This document shows, in pieces, positions 46,959 through 55,849 of a stretch of DNA of 64,000 nt. Every line of letters starts with the position of its first letter. Position 1 is the first letter of the stretch. This DNA comes from AP-15 sp963814805 (GTDB taxonomy: Bacteria > Pseudomonadota > Alphaproteobacteria > ATCC43930 > CGMCC-115725), in assembly GCA_963814805.1 (NCBI GenBank), contig CAWFER010000033.1:434001-498000 (forward strand), written 5' to 3'. The position numbers and the translations under genes are program-made. The notes under the pieces are model-generated. The model was not told where the DNA came from. It was given only the letters and a program-made list of their open reading frames with translations, and did not search any database.

Positions 46959-48218
46959 TCAGCCGAGCAAGGCGGCGAGCACGGCGTTGAGCCGCTGGCG
47001 ACCGGCGTCGGTGGCGGTCAGGCGATCGCGGTCGAGGGTCAGAAAGCCGCCTTCGACCAGGGGCGGCAGGGTGCGAGCGAACCGGGTCTCGGCATCGATC
47101 CCGGCCAGCTGCCCGAGCCGCCGGCGCGCGACCCCTTCGGCGAGGCGCAGCCCCATCATCAGCATTTCCTCGATCGCGGCATCGCGCTTGATCGGCGCGG
47201 TTTCTTCAAGGCCGGCGCCGGCGCGTTCGACCGCGGCGAGCCAGGCTTCGGGCGAGCGACGCTGGCGGGTGGCGTATTTGACGCCGCTCCGGGTCAGGCG
47301 ACCATGCGCGCCCGGGCCGATGCCGACATAATCCTGATAGCGCCAATAGGCGAGATTGTGGCGGCTCTCGGCGCCGCGGCGGGCGTGGTTGGAGATTTCG
47401 TAGGCGGGCAGTCCGGCGGCGGCGAGCCGGTCCTGGGTCAGCTCGTAAAGCCCGACCGCGGCGTCTTCGTCGGCCGGGACCAGTTCGCCGCGCCGGGCCA
47501 GGGTGGCAAAGGCGGTGCCGGGCTCGATCGCCAGCTGGTAAAGCGAGAGATGGTCGCCGGCCAAGCTCAGCGCCTCGTCGAGCTCGCGCCGCCATTGGGT
47601 CGCGCTCTGGCCGGGGCGGGCGTAGATCAAATCGAACGAAAATCGGGCGAACGCGTCGCGGGCGTGCGCGATCGCGGCGATCGCCTCGGTCCGGTCGTGC
47701 GCGCGGCCGAGAAAACGCAAGGCCGCCGGGTCGAGCGCCTGGACGCCCAACGACAGCCGGTTGACCCCGGCTGCGGCAAAAGCCCGGAAACGCGCGGCCT
47801 CAGCGGAATTGGGGTTGGCTTCGAGGGTGATTTCGAGATCGGCAGCGATCGGCCAATGCCGGCGCACCCGATCGAGCAATGCGGCGACCGTCTCGGGTGG
47901 CATCAAGGAGGGGGTGCCGCCGCCGAAAAACACCGAGCCGACCGCGCGCCCCGGCAACAGCGCTGCCTGATGGTCGAGGTCGGCGAGCAACGCCCGCGTC
48001 CAGCGCGCGGTGTCGACCGCGTCGCGGACATGGCTGTTGAAGTCGCAATAGGGGCATTTCGACCGGCAGAACGGCCAGTGGATGTAGATTGCGAGGGGTT
48101 CGTCAACGGCGCCCTCGCCCGCCCAGCCCTCACCCGCCTCGCGGTGCTCGGCCCCCTCGCCCGCAGTGCTGGAGAGGGGGGACCCGGACTGAAAGGCCGG
48201 GCGGGTGAGGGTGTTCAT
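46959..48218 (-). CDS. hemW: HemW-like radical SAM protein
   Basis: The 419-residue protein of the HemW (formerly YggW/HemN-like) family is thought to handle heme and bind a [4Fe-4S] cluster. The cluster motif is HWPFCRSKCPYCDF (CxxxCxxC), and VFFGGGTPSL and NRLSLGVQALD are the next radical-SAM blocks. It lacks the extra N-terminal residues required of coproporphyrinogen oxidase HemN. The first 45 residues are encoded by a palindromic repeat (48127-48213) and are atypical; the family normally starts a few residues before AIYIHWPFC. The ATG at 48218 is followed directly by this repeat. It is downstream of rdgB on the same strand with a gap of one base. Confidence 0.88.
   Translation of the reverse strand: MNTLTRPAFQSGSPLSSTAGEGAEHREAGEGWAGEGAVDEPLAIYIHWPFCRSKCPYCDFNSHVRDAVDTARWTRALLADLDHQAALLPGRAVGSVFFGGGTPSLMPPETVAALLDRVRRHWPIAADLEITLEANPNSAEAARFRAFAAAGVNRLSLGVQALDPAALRFLGRAHDRTEAIAAIAHARDAFARFSFDLIYARPGQSATQWRRELDEALSLAGDHLSLYQLAIEPGTAFATLARRGELVPADEDAAVGLYELTQDRLAAAGLPAYEISNHARRGAESRHNLAYWRYQDYVGIGPGAHGRLTRSGVKYATRQRRSPEAWLAAVERAGAGLEETAPIKRDAAIEEMLMMGLRLAEGVARRRLGQLAGIDAETRFARTLPPLVEGGFLTLDRDRLTATDAGRQRLNAVLAALLG
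48127..48213. repeat. Palindromic repeat inside the hemW 5' coding region
   Basis: The sequence is closely related to the intergenic repeat at 1221-1324: the same GCCCCCTC / GAGAGGGGG arms around CCCGCAGTGC, with CTCACCCGC at one end and GCGGGTGAGGG at the other. Here it is in frame and translated as the N-terminal extension TLTRPAFQSGSPLSSTAGEG and following residues of HemW. Confidence 0.7.
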
Positions 48219-48219
48219 C

Positions 48220-48819
48220 TCAGCGGCCGGCGAAGCACGCATCGACCAGCTTGGCGAAAGCGCGCGCGCGGTGGCTGATCTTGTGCTTCTCAGTGGGCTC
48301 CATCTCGCCGAAGGTCAGGCTGCCGCCGCCGGGAACGAACATCGGGTCGTAGCCGAAGCCGCGCTCGCCGCGCGGCGGCCAGACGAGGGTGCCCATGACT
48401 TCGCCGCGGAGCAGCGCAATCTCGCCGTCGGGCCAGGCCAGCGCCAGCACCGCCACAAACGACGCGGCACGGTCACGATCGCCAAGCTCGCGCTCAACCC
48501 GCGCCATCGCCGCCGCGAAATCCTTCTTGGGGCCGGCCCAGCGCGCCGAATAGATGCCGGGGGCGCCGCCCAGCGCCGGCACTGCAAGGCCCGAATCGTC
48601 GGCCAGCGCCGACAGGGAACTCGCCTCGGCTGCAGCGCGCGCCTTCAGCGCGGCATTGGCCTCGAAGCTGTCGCCGGTTTCCTCGGGCTCGGGCAGGCCG
48701 AGCGCGCCGGCCGAAACCACGCCGATCGCGAACGGCGCCAGCAACGCCGCGATCTCGACGACCTTGCCTGAATTGTGGCTGGCGATGACCAGCCGGTTGC
48801 CCTCAAACCGGCGCGGCAT
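48220..48819 (-). CDS. rdgB: RdgB/HAM1 non-canonical purine NTP pyrophosphatase
   Basis: The protein of about 199 residues hydrolyses dITP, ITP and XTP to the monophosphates, cleaning the nucleotide pool. The SHNSGKVVEI phosphate-binding start, ADDSGLAVPALGGAPGIYSAR, and the FGYDPMFVP / HKISHRARAF blocks are all present. The ATG at 48819 lies five bases after the rph stop; a TTG further upstream is in frame. hemW follows directly, giving an rph-rdgB-hemW order often seen in alphaproteobacteria. Confidence 0.93.
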   Translation of the reverse strand: MPRRFEGNRLVIASHNSGKVVEIAALLAPFAIGVVSAGALGLPEPEETGDSFEANAALKARAAAEASSLSALADDSGLAVPALGGAPGIYSARWAGPKKDFAAAMARVERELGDRDRAASFVAVLALAWPDGEIALLRGEVMGTLVWPPRGERGFGYDPMFVPGGGSLTFGEMEPTEKHKISHRARAFAKLVDACFAGR

Positions 48820-48823
48820 TAGC

Positions 48824-49543
48824 TCAGCCAAGGCCGAGCGCCGCGCATTGCTGTCGGGTCAGTTCGCCAATGCCGGCGCGCGCTAGCCGCAGCATCTGGG
48901 CGAACAGCGCCTCGTCGAACGGGGCGCCTTCGGCCGTCGCTTGGATCTCGACGATCCCGCCGCTGCCGGTCAGCACGAAATTGGCGTCGGTCATCGCCTG
49001 CGAATCCTCGGCGTAATCGAGATCGAGCACGGCATCGCCGGCGACGATGCCGCACGACACCGCGGCGACGCTATCGGCGAGCGGCAAGGCCGCCAGCTGC
49101 CCGGCCGAAACCAGGCGCTGAAATGCCTGGTGCAACGCCACATAGCTGCCGGTGACGGCGGCGGTGCGGGTCCCGCCATCGGCCTGCAATACGTCGCAAT
49201 CGATGCGGACCTGACGCTCGCCGAGCCTGGCGAGGTCGGTGACCGCGCGCAGGCTGCGCCCGATCAGCCGCTGGATCTCCTGGGTGCGCCCGCTCTGTCG
49301 GCCGCGCGCCGCCTCGCGATCGGTGCGAGTGTGGGTCGAGCGTGGCAGCATGCCGTATTCGGCGGTGACCCAGCCTTTGCCGGTATTGCGCAAAAACGGC
49401 GGCACCCGCTCCTCGACCGAGGCGGTGCACAGCACATGGGTGTCGCCGAACTTCGCCAGACACGAGCCCTCGGCATACTTGGCGACGCCCGGCTCGAGGC
49501 TAACCGGGCGCATCGCATCAGGGGCGCGTCCCGAAGGTCGCAT
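48824..49543 (-). CDS. rph: Ribonuclease PH
   Basis: The 239-residue phosphorolytic 3'-5' exoribonuclease trims tRNA 3' ends. It starts MRPSGRAPDAMRPVSLEPGV and carries GWVTAEYGMLPRSTHTR, RTQEIQRLIGRSLRAV and DCDVLQADGGTRTAAVTGSY, all diagnostic. In many alphaproteobacteria hrcA lies on the other side of rph; here an aconitase gene does. GAGCGAG precedes the ATG at 49543. Confidence 0.95.
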   Translation of the reverse strand: MRPSGRAPDAMRPVSLEPGVAKYAEGSCLAKFGDTHVLCTASVEERVPPFLRNTGKGWVTAEYGMLPRSTHTRTDREAARGRQSGRTQEIQRLIGRSLRAVTDLARLGERQVRIDCDVLQADGGTRTAAVTGSYVALHQAFQRLVSAGQLAALPLADSVAAVSCGIVAGDAVLDLDYAEDSQAMTDANFVLTGSGGIVEIQATAEGAPFDEALFAQMLRLARAGIGELTRQQCAALGLG

Positions 49544-49879
49544 CGCTCGCTCACTCCGCACAGATTCAAGCGCGCAACGCTATCCGCGCCTAACCGCCCC
49601 GTCCAGCCTCCCCAGCGTGCTTGCTGGTAAGTAACGTATATATGGATTCTATGGGCAAAATGGCGTGGCCGTCGTCGAGTTTATCCGGGAGGCCTCGCCG
49701 GCTTGCGGGACAGAAGATTTTCTGGACGGTTTGGCCCGCATCGGGCATCATCAGGCGGCTATCGCTCCACCGGGACTTGGCATCGAGCCTCTTCTACTAC
49801 TATCTAACTGTGGATGCGGTCGAGTTCACGCTGACGACGCTCAAAGCAGCATCCAAGTATCGACAAGAAAGGCTAAACA
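49544..49879. other. Intergenic region between rph and aconitase
   Basis: About 335 bases of divergent spacer. It is AT-richer at 49625-49660 and 49790-49875, where promoters for aconitase are expected. GAAAGG at 49868-49873 serves as the aconitase ribosome-binding site. No RNA gene or supported ORF is visible. Confidence 0.4.
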
Positions 49880-52153
49880 ATGGTTTCGATCGAATCGACC
49901 CCGGAAATGGTCGCCGCCGTCTATGCAACCATGACGCGCAACCTTGCCGTCGTCCGCCGCCGGCTCGATAAACCGTTGACCCTGGCGGACAAAGTCCTGC
50001 TCGGACATCTCGACGACCCGGAACACCAGGAGCTGAAGCCCGGCGACAGCTATCTGCAGCTGCGCCCCGACCGCGTGGTGTTCCAAGACGTGCTGGGGCA
50101 GACCGGTCTCTTGCAGTTCATGCAGACCCGGCGCGACAAGGTCGCGGTCCCGGCCACGATACATTGCGACCACCTGATCCAGGCGCGGGTCGAGGGCGCC
50201 GCGGATCTGCGCGAATCCCTGGCTGAAAATAAGGAAGTCTACGATTTTCTGCGCTCGGCGGCGGCGAAATACGGGTTGGGGTTCTGGGGTCCCGGCGCCG
50301 GCATCATCCATCAGGTGGTGCTGGAAAACTACGCGTTTCCGGGCGAGCTGATCATCGGCACCGACTCGCATACGCCCAATGCCGGCGGTCTCGGCGCCTG
50401 CTCGGTCGGGGTCGGCGGCGCCGATGCGGTCGAGGTCATCGCCGGGCTGCCCTGGGAGGTGCTCTATCCCCGTCATATCGCGGTCTATTTGACCGGGGAG
50501 CTCAACGGCTGGACCGCGCCCAAGGACGTGATCCTGTTCGTCGCCGGGCAGCTGACGGTCTCCGGCGCCACCAACGCCATCGTCGAATATATCGGCCCAG
50601 GCGCGCGCACGATCAGCGCCACCGGCAAGGCCACCATCACCAACATGGGCGCCGAACTCGGCGCCACGACCTCGATGTTCCCGGCCGACGAGCGCATGGC
50701 GCGGTATCTGCGGGCAACCGGCAAGGCGGCGCTGGTGCCGCTGTTCGAGCAGCATCGAGACCTGCTGGAACCCGACCAGGAGGTCGAGGCCGATCCTGCG
50801 AAATATTACGACCGGGTGGTCGAACTCGATTTGTCGAAGCTCGAACCCTATATCGTCGGCCCACATTCGCCGGACCGGGCGCGCCCGATCTCGAAGCTCG
50901 CCGCGGAAGTCGCCGACGCCAAGAACGGGTTCATCGATCAGATCTCGACCGCGCTGATCGGCAGCTGCACCAATTCCTCCTATGAAGATATGAGCCGCGC
51001 CGCCGATGTCGCCGAGCAGGCCAAGGCGCACGGGATCAGGACCGGCGTGCCGTTTCTGGTGACGCCCGGGTCCGAGCAGGTGCGCGCGACGATCGAGCGC
51101 GATGGCCAGATGCAGGCGCTGAAAGACATCGACGGCACGGTCTTGGCCAACGCCTGCGGCCCGTGCATCGGCCAGTGGCGCCGCTCCGCCGCGGAAGGCG
51201 CGGCGCCGAACACGATCGTGACCTCCTACAACCGCAATTTCCCGCGCCGCAACGACGGCCAGCCGACGACGATGAACTTCATCGGCAGCCCGGAGATCGT
51301 GACCGCGATGGCGCTTTCCGGGCGGCTCTCGTTCAACCCGATGACCGACAATGTGACCGACAGCACGGGCAAATCGTTCCGGCTCGATCCGCCGAAGCCC
51401 GCCCCCGACGTGCCGCCCAAAAACTTCGACCGCGGGCAGGCGACCTATATCGCCCCGCCGGAGGATGGCAGCAGCATCACCTTGGCGGTTGATCCCAAGA
51501 GCGAGCGGCTGCAGTTGATGGAGCCGTGGTCGGCATGGGACCATAAGGATTTCGTCGACTGCCCGGTGCTGATCAAGACGCAGGGCAAGACCACGACCGA
51601 CCACATCTCGCCGGCCGGCCCGTGGCTGCGCTATCGCGGCCATCTGGACAAGTTCTCCGATAATATGTTCATGGGCGCCACCAACGCCTTTACCGGTGAG
51701 GCCGGGACCGGAATCGACGTGCTGACCGGCGAGAAAGGCGCGGCGATCGCCAACATCGCCCGCGACTACAAGGCGCATGGCGTCAAGTGGGTGGCGATCG
51801 GCGACTCAAATTACGGTGAGGGTTCGAGCCGCGAGCACGCGGCGTTGTCGCCGCGGCTGTTGGGCGGCTGCGCGGTGATCGCGCGCAGCTTTGCTCGCAT
51901 CCACGAGTTGAACCTGAAAAAGCAGGGTCTTCTGGCTCTGACGTTTCAGGACGCGGCGGATTATGACCGTATCCGCGCCGATGATCGCCTCAGCCTTGTC
52001 GGTTTGGAGGAGATGGCTCCAGGCCAACCGGTCGAATGCCGGATCAAGCACGCCGACGGGTCGAGCGAGACTTTGCGCCTCAAGCACACGTTCAGCGCAT
52101 CGCAACTCGAATGGTTTCGCAAAGGCTCGGCGCTGAACTTGTTCCACGATTGA
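49880..52153 (+). CDS. Aconitate hydratase, mitochondrial type
   Basis: The 757-residue [4Fe-4S] enzyme interconverts citrate and isocitrate. The three cluster cysteines lie in GSCTNSS (first) and ACGPCIGQW (second and third). DSHTPNAGGLGACSVGVGGADAV and the C-terminal GDSNYGEGSSREHAALSPR are also conserved. The length and sequence style match mitochondrial ACO2-like aconitases rather than the usual AcnA of about 890 residues found in most alphaproteobacteria. It stands alone and dnaE follows on the same strand. Confidence 0.92.
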   Translation: MVSIESTPEMVAAVYATMTRNLAVVRRRLDKPLTLADKVLLGHLDDPEHQELKPGDSYLQLRPDRVVFQDVLGQTGLLQFMQTRRDKVAVPATIHCDHLIQARVEGAADLRESLAENKEVYDFLRSAAAKYGLGFWGPGAGIIHQVVLENYAFPGELIIGTDSHTPNAGGLGACSVGVGGADAVEVIAGLPWEVLYPRHIAVYLTGELNGWTAPKDVILFVAGQLTVSGATNAIVEYIGPGARTISATGKATITNMGAELGATTSMFPADERMARYLRATGKAALVPLFEQHRDLLEPDQEVEADPAKYYDRVVELDLSKLEPYIVGPHSPDRARPISKLAAEVADAKNGFIDQISTALIGSCTNSSYEDMSRAADVAEQAKAHGIRTGVPFLVTPGSEQVRATIERDGQMQALKDIDGTVLANACGPCIGQWRRSAAEGAAPNTIVTSYNRNFPRRNDGQPTTMNFIGSPEIVTAMALSGRLSFNPMTDNVTDSTGKSFRLDPPKPAPDVPPKNFDRGQATYIAPPEDGSSITLAVDPKSERLQLMEPWSAWDHKDFVDCPVLIKTQGKTTTDHISPAGPWLRYRGHLDKFSDNMFMGATNAFTGEAGTGIDVLTGEKGAAIANIARDYKAHGVKWVAIGDSNYGEGSSREHAALSPRLLGGCAVIARSFARIHELNLKKQGLLALTFQDAADYDRIRADDRLSLVGLEEMAPGQPVECRIKHADGSSETLRLKHTFSASQLEWFRKGSALNLFHD

Positions 52154-52344
52154 GGGCATAGCCGGCGGCGGGGCGATAATTTTGGTCTGAACGGGGACTG
52201 CGCTTGGCGGTGGCTGCGCTGAGGGGAATCCGGGGCGGCCGGAGGCGTGGATCTGCGCCGGCTCGCGGGCTGCAAGCGCCGCTGAATCCGTGAGGTTTGT
52301 AGAGCGCTGCTGGACACAGCCGCGGCGCATGCAATATTGCCGAT

Positions 52345-55300
52345 ATGCCCCTTGCAGATTTTGTGCATTTGCACGTCCACACCGCCTATTCGCTGACAGC
52401 CGGGGCGATCCGGGTCGGGGAAGTGGCGCGGCTGTGCCGGGACCAACGGATGCCGGCGGTCGCGATTACCGATACCGGAAACCTGTTTGGCGCGCTTGAA
52501 TTCGCCACCGCCTGTGCCGCGGCTGGGGTACAGCCGATCATCGGCTGCGAGCTGGCGCTCGCCTGCGGCGACGAAACGCCCGGCCGGAACGGGTCGCCCG
52601 GGCGTTTGGCGGAGCCACAACGGATCGTACTGCTGGTGCAAAGCGAGGCCGGGTATCGCAACCTGCTGGCGCTGGTCAGTCGCTCCTGCCTCACCGGTGA
52701 CGGGACCGCGGAGCCGGCGGTTGGTGTCGCCGATCTCGCCGCGGCGAGCGCCGGCCTCATATGCCTGACCGGCGGAGCCGGTGGGCCGGTCGGACGGCTG
52801 CTCGCGGATGGCCAGGCCGAGGCCGCCGAGACGATCCTGCTCGCGCTGATCGCGGCCTTTCCGGGGCGCCTTTACATCGAGGTGATGCGCCATGACGAGG
52901 CGGAAGAGGCCCGCAGCGAGCCGGGCCTCGTCGACCTCGCCTATCGTTATGGCCTGCCGCTCGTCGCCACCAACGACGCTTATTTTCCCGATCGCAGCTT
53001 CTATGAGGCGCACGATGCGCTTCTATGCATCGCACAGGGCACGGTGGTCGCCGACAACGACCGCAGGCGCCTGACCCCGCTCCATCATTTTCGGTCGGCG
53101 GCGGACATGCGCGAGCTGTTCGCCGATCTGCCCGAGGCCTGCGACAACACGCTCGTCATCGCCCGACGCTGCGCCTTTCTGCCGCAGCCGCGCCAGCCGA
53201 TTTTGCCGGCCTTCCCGACCGCGGAGGGCGAGAGCGAGGAAAACGCGCTAAGGCGCGCAGCGGCGGTCGGGCTCGATGTGCGGCTGGACCGCCTCGATCT
53301 AACCGATGGCCAAGCCCGGTCCTACCGCGAGCGGCTCGAATTCGAGCTGGGCACGATCATCGCCATGGGTTTCGCCGGCTACTTCCTGATCGTCGCCGAC
53401 TTTATTCAATGGGCCAAGCGCGAGGGCATCCCGGTCGGACCGGGGCGCGGCTCGGGGGCCGGGTCGGTGGTCGCTTGGGCCTTGACTATCACCGATCTCG
53501 ACCCGCTGCGCTTCGGCCTGTTGTTCGAGCGGTTTCTCAATCCCGAACGGGTGTCGATGCCCGATTTCGACGTCGATTTCTGCCAGGACCGGCGCGACGA
53601 GGTGATCCATTACGTCCAGCAGAAATACGGCGCCGACCGGGTCGCGCAAATCATCACCTTCGGCAAGTTGCAGGCGCGCGCGGTGTTGCGCGATGTCGGC
53701 CGCGTCCTGGCAATGCCCTATGGCCAGGTCGACCGGTTGTGCAAGCTGGTGCCCAACAACCCCGCGCACCCGGTCACCCTGGAAAAAGCGATCGCCGGCG
53801 AGCCGGCCTTGCAGCAACAGCGCGACGGCGACGAGACGGTGGCCCGGCTGATCGAGATCGCGCTGAAGCTCGAAGGACTCTACCGTCACGCCTCGACCCA
53901 CGCCGCCGGGGTGGTGATCGGCGACCGGCCGCTGGCCGAATTAGTGCCCTTGTATCGGGACCCTCGCTCGGACATGCCGGTGACCCAATTCAGCATGAAA
54001 TGGGTCGAGTTGGCGGGCCTGGTCAAATTCGACTTTCTCGGGCTCAAGACGCTCGATGTGCTACAGCAGGCCGCTGCGCTGCTCAAGGCGCGCGGCGTGG
54101 AGATCGAACTGGCGAACTTGCCGCTGGACGACGCCAACACCTATGCGCTGATCGCTCGCGGCGACACCACCGGCGTGTTCCAGCTGGAAAGTTCAGGCAT
54201 GCGCGACAGTCTACGCAAGCTGAAGCCCAACCGCTTCGAGGACATCATCGCCATGAATGCGCTCTACCGGCCGGGGCCGATGGACAGCATTCCGAAGTAC
54301 ATCAAATGCAAAAATGGCGAGGAACCGATTTATTATCCGCACCCTCTTCTGGAGCCGATTTTAAAGGATACCTTCGGCGTCTTCACTTATCAGGAGCAGG
54401 TGATGCAGGCCGCCCAGATCATGGCCGGCTACAGTCTCGGCAGCGCCGATCTGCTGCGCCGCGCGATGGGCAAGAAAAACGCGTCCGAAATGGCGGCTCA
54501 ACGCGGGAGTTTTGTCGCCGGCGCTGCGGAAAACGGCGTCGACGACCGACAGGCGAACTTTGTGTTCGATCTGATGGAAAAGTTTTCCGGCTACGGATTC
54601 AATAAGTCACATTCGGCTCCATATGCGCTGATTGCCTATCAGACGGCCTATCTGAAGGCAAATCATCCGGTCGAGTTCCTCGCCGCGTCGATGACCCTCG
54701 ACATCGGGAACACCGACAAGCTGAACCAGTTTCGCCAGGAGGCGGACCGGCTCGGCATCCGGCTGCTGCCGCCCGACATCAACCGCTCGCAGCCGACCTT
54801 TTCGGTCGAGACGCCCCCCTCTCCCGCGGGCGTGGGAGGGAAGGACGCGGGCAAGCCGGCGATCCGCTATGCGCTGGCCGCGGTCAAAGGGGTCGGCGCG
54901 CATGCGATGGCAGAACTGGTGCGTGAGCGCGATCGGAACGGCCGGTTCAAGGACCTGTTCGACCTTGCCCGCCGGCTCGACGCCAAGAGTTTCAACCGCG
55001 GACAATTCGAGAGCCTGGCCAAGGCCGGGGCCTTCGACTGTCTGAACCCGAACCGAGCGCAGACCTTTGCCGCGGCCGAATTGTTGCTGCGAGAGGCAAA
55101 CCGCAGCGCCGCCGAGCGGCAGGACGGTCAAGGCAGCCTGTTCGGTATCGGTCTCAGCGACCGGCCGGCCTTGCCGCTGATCGATGATTGGCCGGCGGCC
55201 GATCGGCTGCAACACGAATTCGCCGCGATCGGCTTTTACCTGTCGAGCCATCCGATGGATGCTTATGGCAAAAGCCTCGAACGCGCCGGCATCCTGCGTT

Positions 55301-55818
55301 CGGCCGATCTGCTGGCGGCCTTAGCGGCGAACACGACGACTCGGTTCCGCCTCGCCGGCATTGTTATCGGCCGCAAGGAACGAACCTCGGCGCGCGGCAA
55401 CCGGTTTGCCTTTGTCCAGATGTCGGACCCGAGCGGGGTGTTCGAGGTCACCCTGTTCGCCGAGATGCTGCGAGAGGCGCGAGTGTTGTTCGATGCCGGC
55501 CAGCCGCTCGCGGTTACGGTCGATGTGCGCAGCGAAGAGGACAGCCTGCGGCTGACCGCGCAAAAGATCGAGCCGCTCGACGATATCGTCGCTCATACCG
55601 CGGCGGGGCTGCGGGTGTTTCTTGGCGAAGCCCGCGCCCTCGCTACGTTGAAGAACCTGATCTCCTGCGAGGCAGGTGGCCGCGGCCGCGTCTCGGTCGT
55701 GCTCGACCTGCCCGAGCGCGAAGTCGAAATCGCGATCCCCGGCGGCTTCCGGGTCGATCCCAAAATCCGCGCCGCGGTCAAATCTTTGCCGGGAATCATC
55801 GACGTTCACGATATTTGA
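52345..55818 (+). CDS. dnaE: DNA polymerase III alpha subunit
   Basis: The 1157-residue replicative polymerase has the N-terminal PHP domain (FVHLHVHTAYSLTAGAI) and the catalytic palm with PGRGSGAGSVVAW and the Asp pair in MPDFDVDFCQDRRDEV. It continues with fingers, the helix-hairpin-helix region (ALAAVKGVGAHAMAEL) and a C-terminal OB fold (RFRLAGIVIGRKERTS). This is the DnaE1 form. A loop before IRYALAAVKG contains about 17 extra residues (ETPPSPAGVGGKDAGKPA) encoded by part of a palindromic repeat. It is otherwise intact. Confidence 0.95.
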   Translation: MPLADFVHLHVHTAYSLTAGAIRVGEVARLCRDQRMPAVAITDTGNLFGALEFATACAAAGVQPIIGCELALACGDETPGRNGSPGRLAEPQRIVLLVQSEAGYRNLLALVSRSCLTGDGTAEPAVGVADLAAASAGLICLTGGAGGPVGRLLADGQAEAAETILLALIAAFPGRLYIEVMRHDEAEEARSEPGLVDLAYRYGLPLVATNDAYFPDRSFYEAHDALLCIAQGTVVADNDRRRLTPLHHFRSAADMRELFADLPEACDNTLVIARRCAFLPQPRQPILPAFPTAEGESEENALRRAAAVGLDVRLDRLDLTDGQARSYRERLEFELGTIIAMGFAGYFLIVADFIQWAKREGIPVGPGRGSGAGSVVAWALTITDLDPLRFGLLFERFLNPERVSMPDFDVDFCQDRRDEVIHYVQQKYGADRVAQIITFGKLQARAVLRDVGRVLAMPYGQVDRLCKLVPNNPAHPVTLEKAIAGEPALQQQRDGDETVARLIEIALKLEGLYRHASTHAAGVVIGDRPLAELVPLYRDPRSDMPVTQFSMKWVELAGLVKFDFLGLKTLDVLQQAAALLKARGVEIELANLPLDDANTYALIARGDTTGVFQLESSGMRDSLRKLKPNRFEDIIAMNALYRPGPMDSIPKYIKCKNGEEPIYYPHPLLEPILKDTFGVFTYQEQVMQAAQIMAGYSLGSADLLRRAMGKKNASEMAAQRGSFVAGAAENGVDDRQANFVFDLMEKFSGYGFNKSHSAPYALIAYQTAYLKANHPVEFLAASMTLDIGNTDKLNQFRQEADRLGIRLLPPDINRSQPTFSVETPPSPAGVGGKDAGKPAIRYALAAVKGVGAHAMAELVRERDRNGRFKDLFDLARRLDAKSFNRGQFESLAKAGAFDCLNPNRAQTFAAAELLLREANRSAAERQDGQGSLFGIGLSDRPALPLIDDWPAADRLQHEFAAIGFYLSSHPMDAYGKSLERAGILRSADLLAALAANTTTRFRLAGIVIGRKERTSARGNRFAFVQMSDPSGVFEVTLFAEMLREARVLFDAGQPLAVTVDVRSEEDSLRLTAQKIEPLDDIVAHTAAGLRVFLGEARALATLKNLISCEAGGRGRVSVVLDLPEREVEIAIPGGFRVDPKIRAAVKSLPGIIDVHDI
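54814..54840. repeat. Short palindromic repeat inside dnaE
   Basis: CCCCCCTCTCCCGCGGGCGT and the following GGGAGGG form an inverted repeat with the same CCCCTCTCCCGC arm as the repeats at 1221 and 48127. It adds a Pro/Gly-rich loop (PPSPAGVGG) to a variable linker of DnaE. Confidence 0.55.
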
Positions 55819-55849
55819 GAGGCGAATTGCCGCGTCAGGCCACCCGTAG

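Noticed and set aside
49621..49971. A 116-codon rightward frame upstream of and overlapping aconitase
   Set aside because: It shows no family pattern and overlaps the well-supported aconitase start in another frame.
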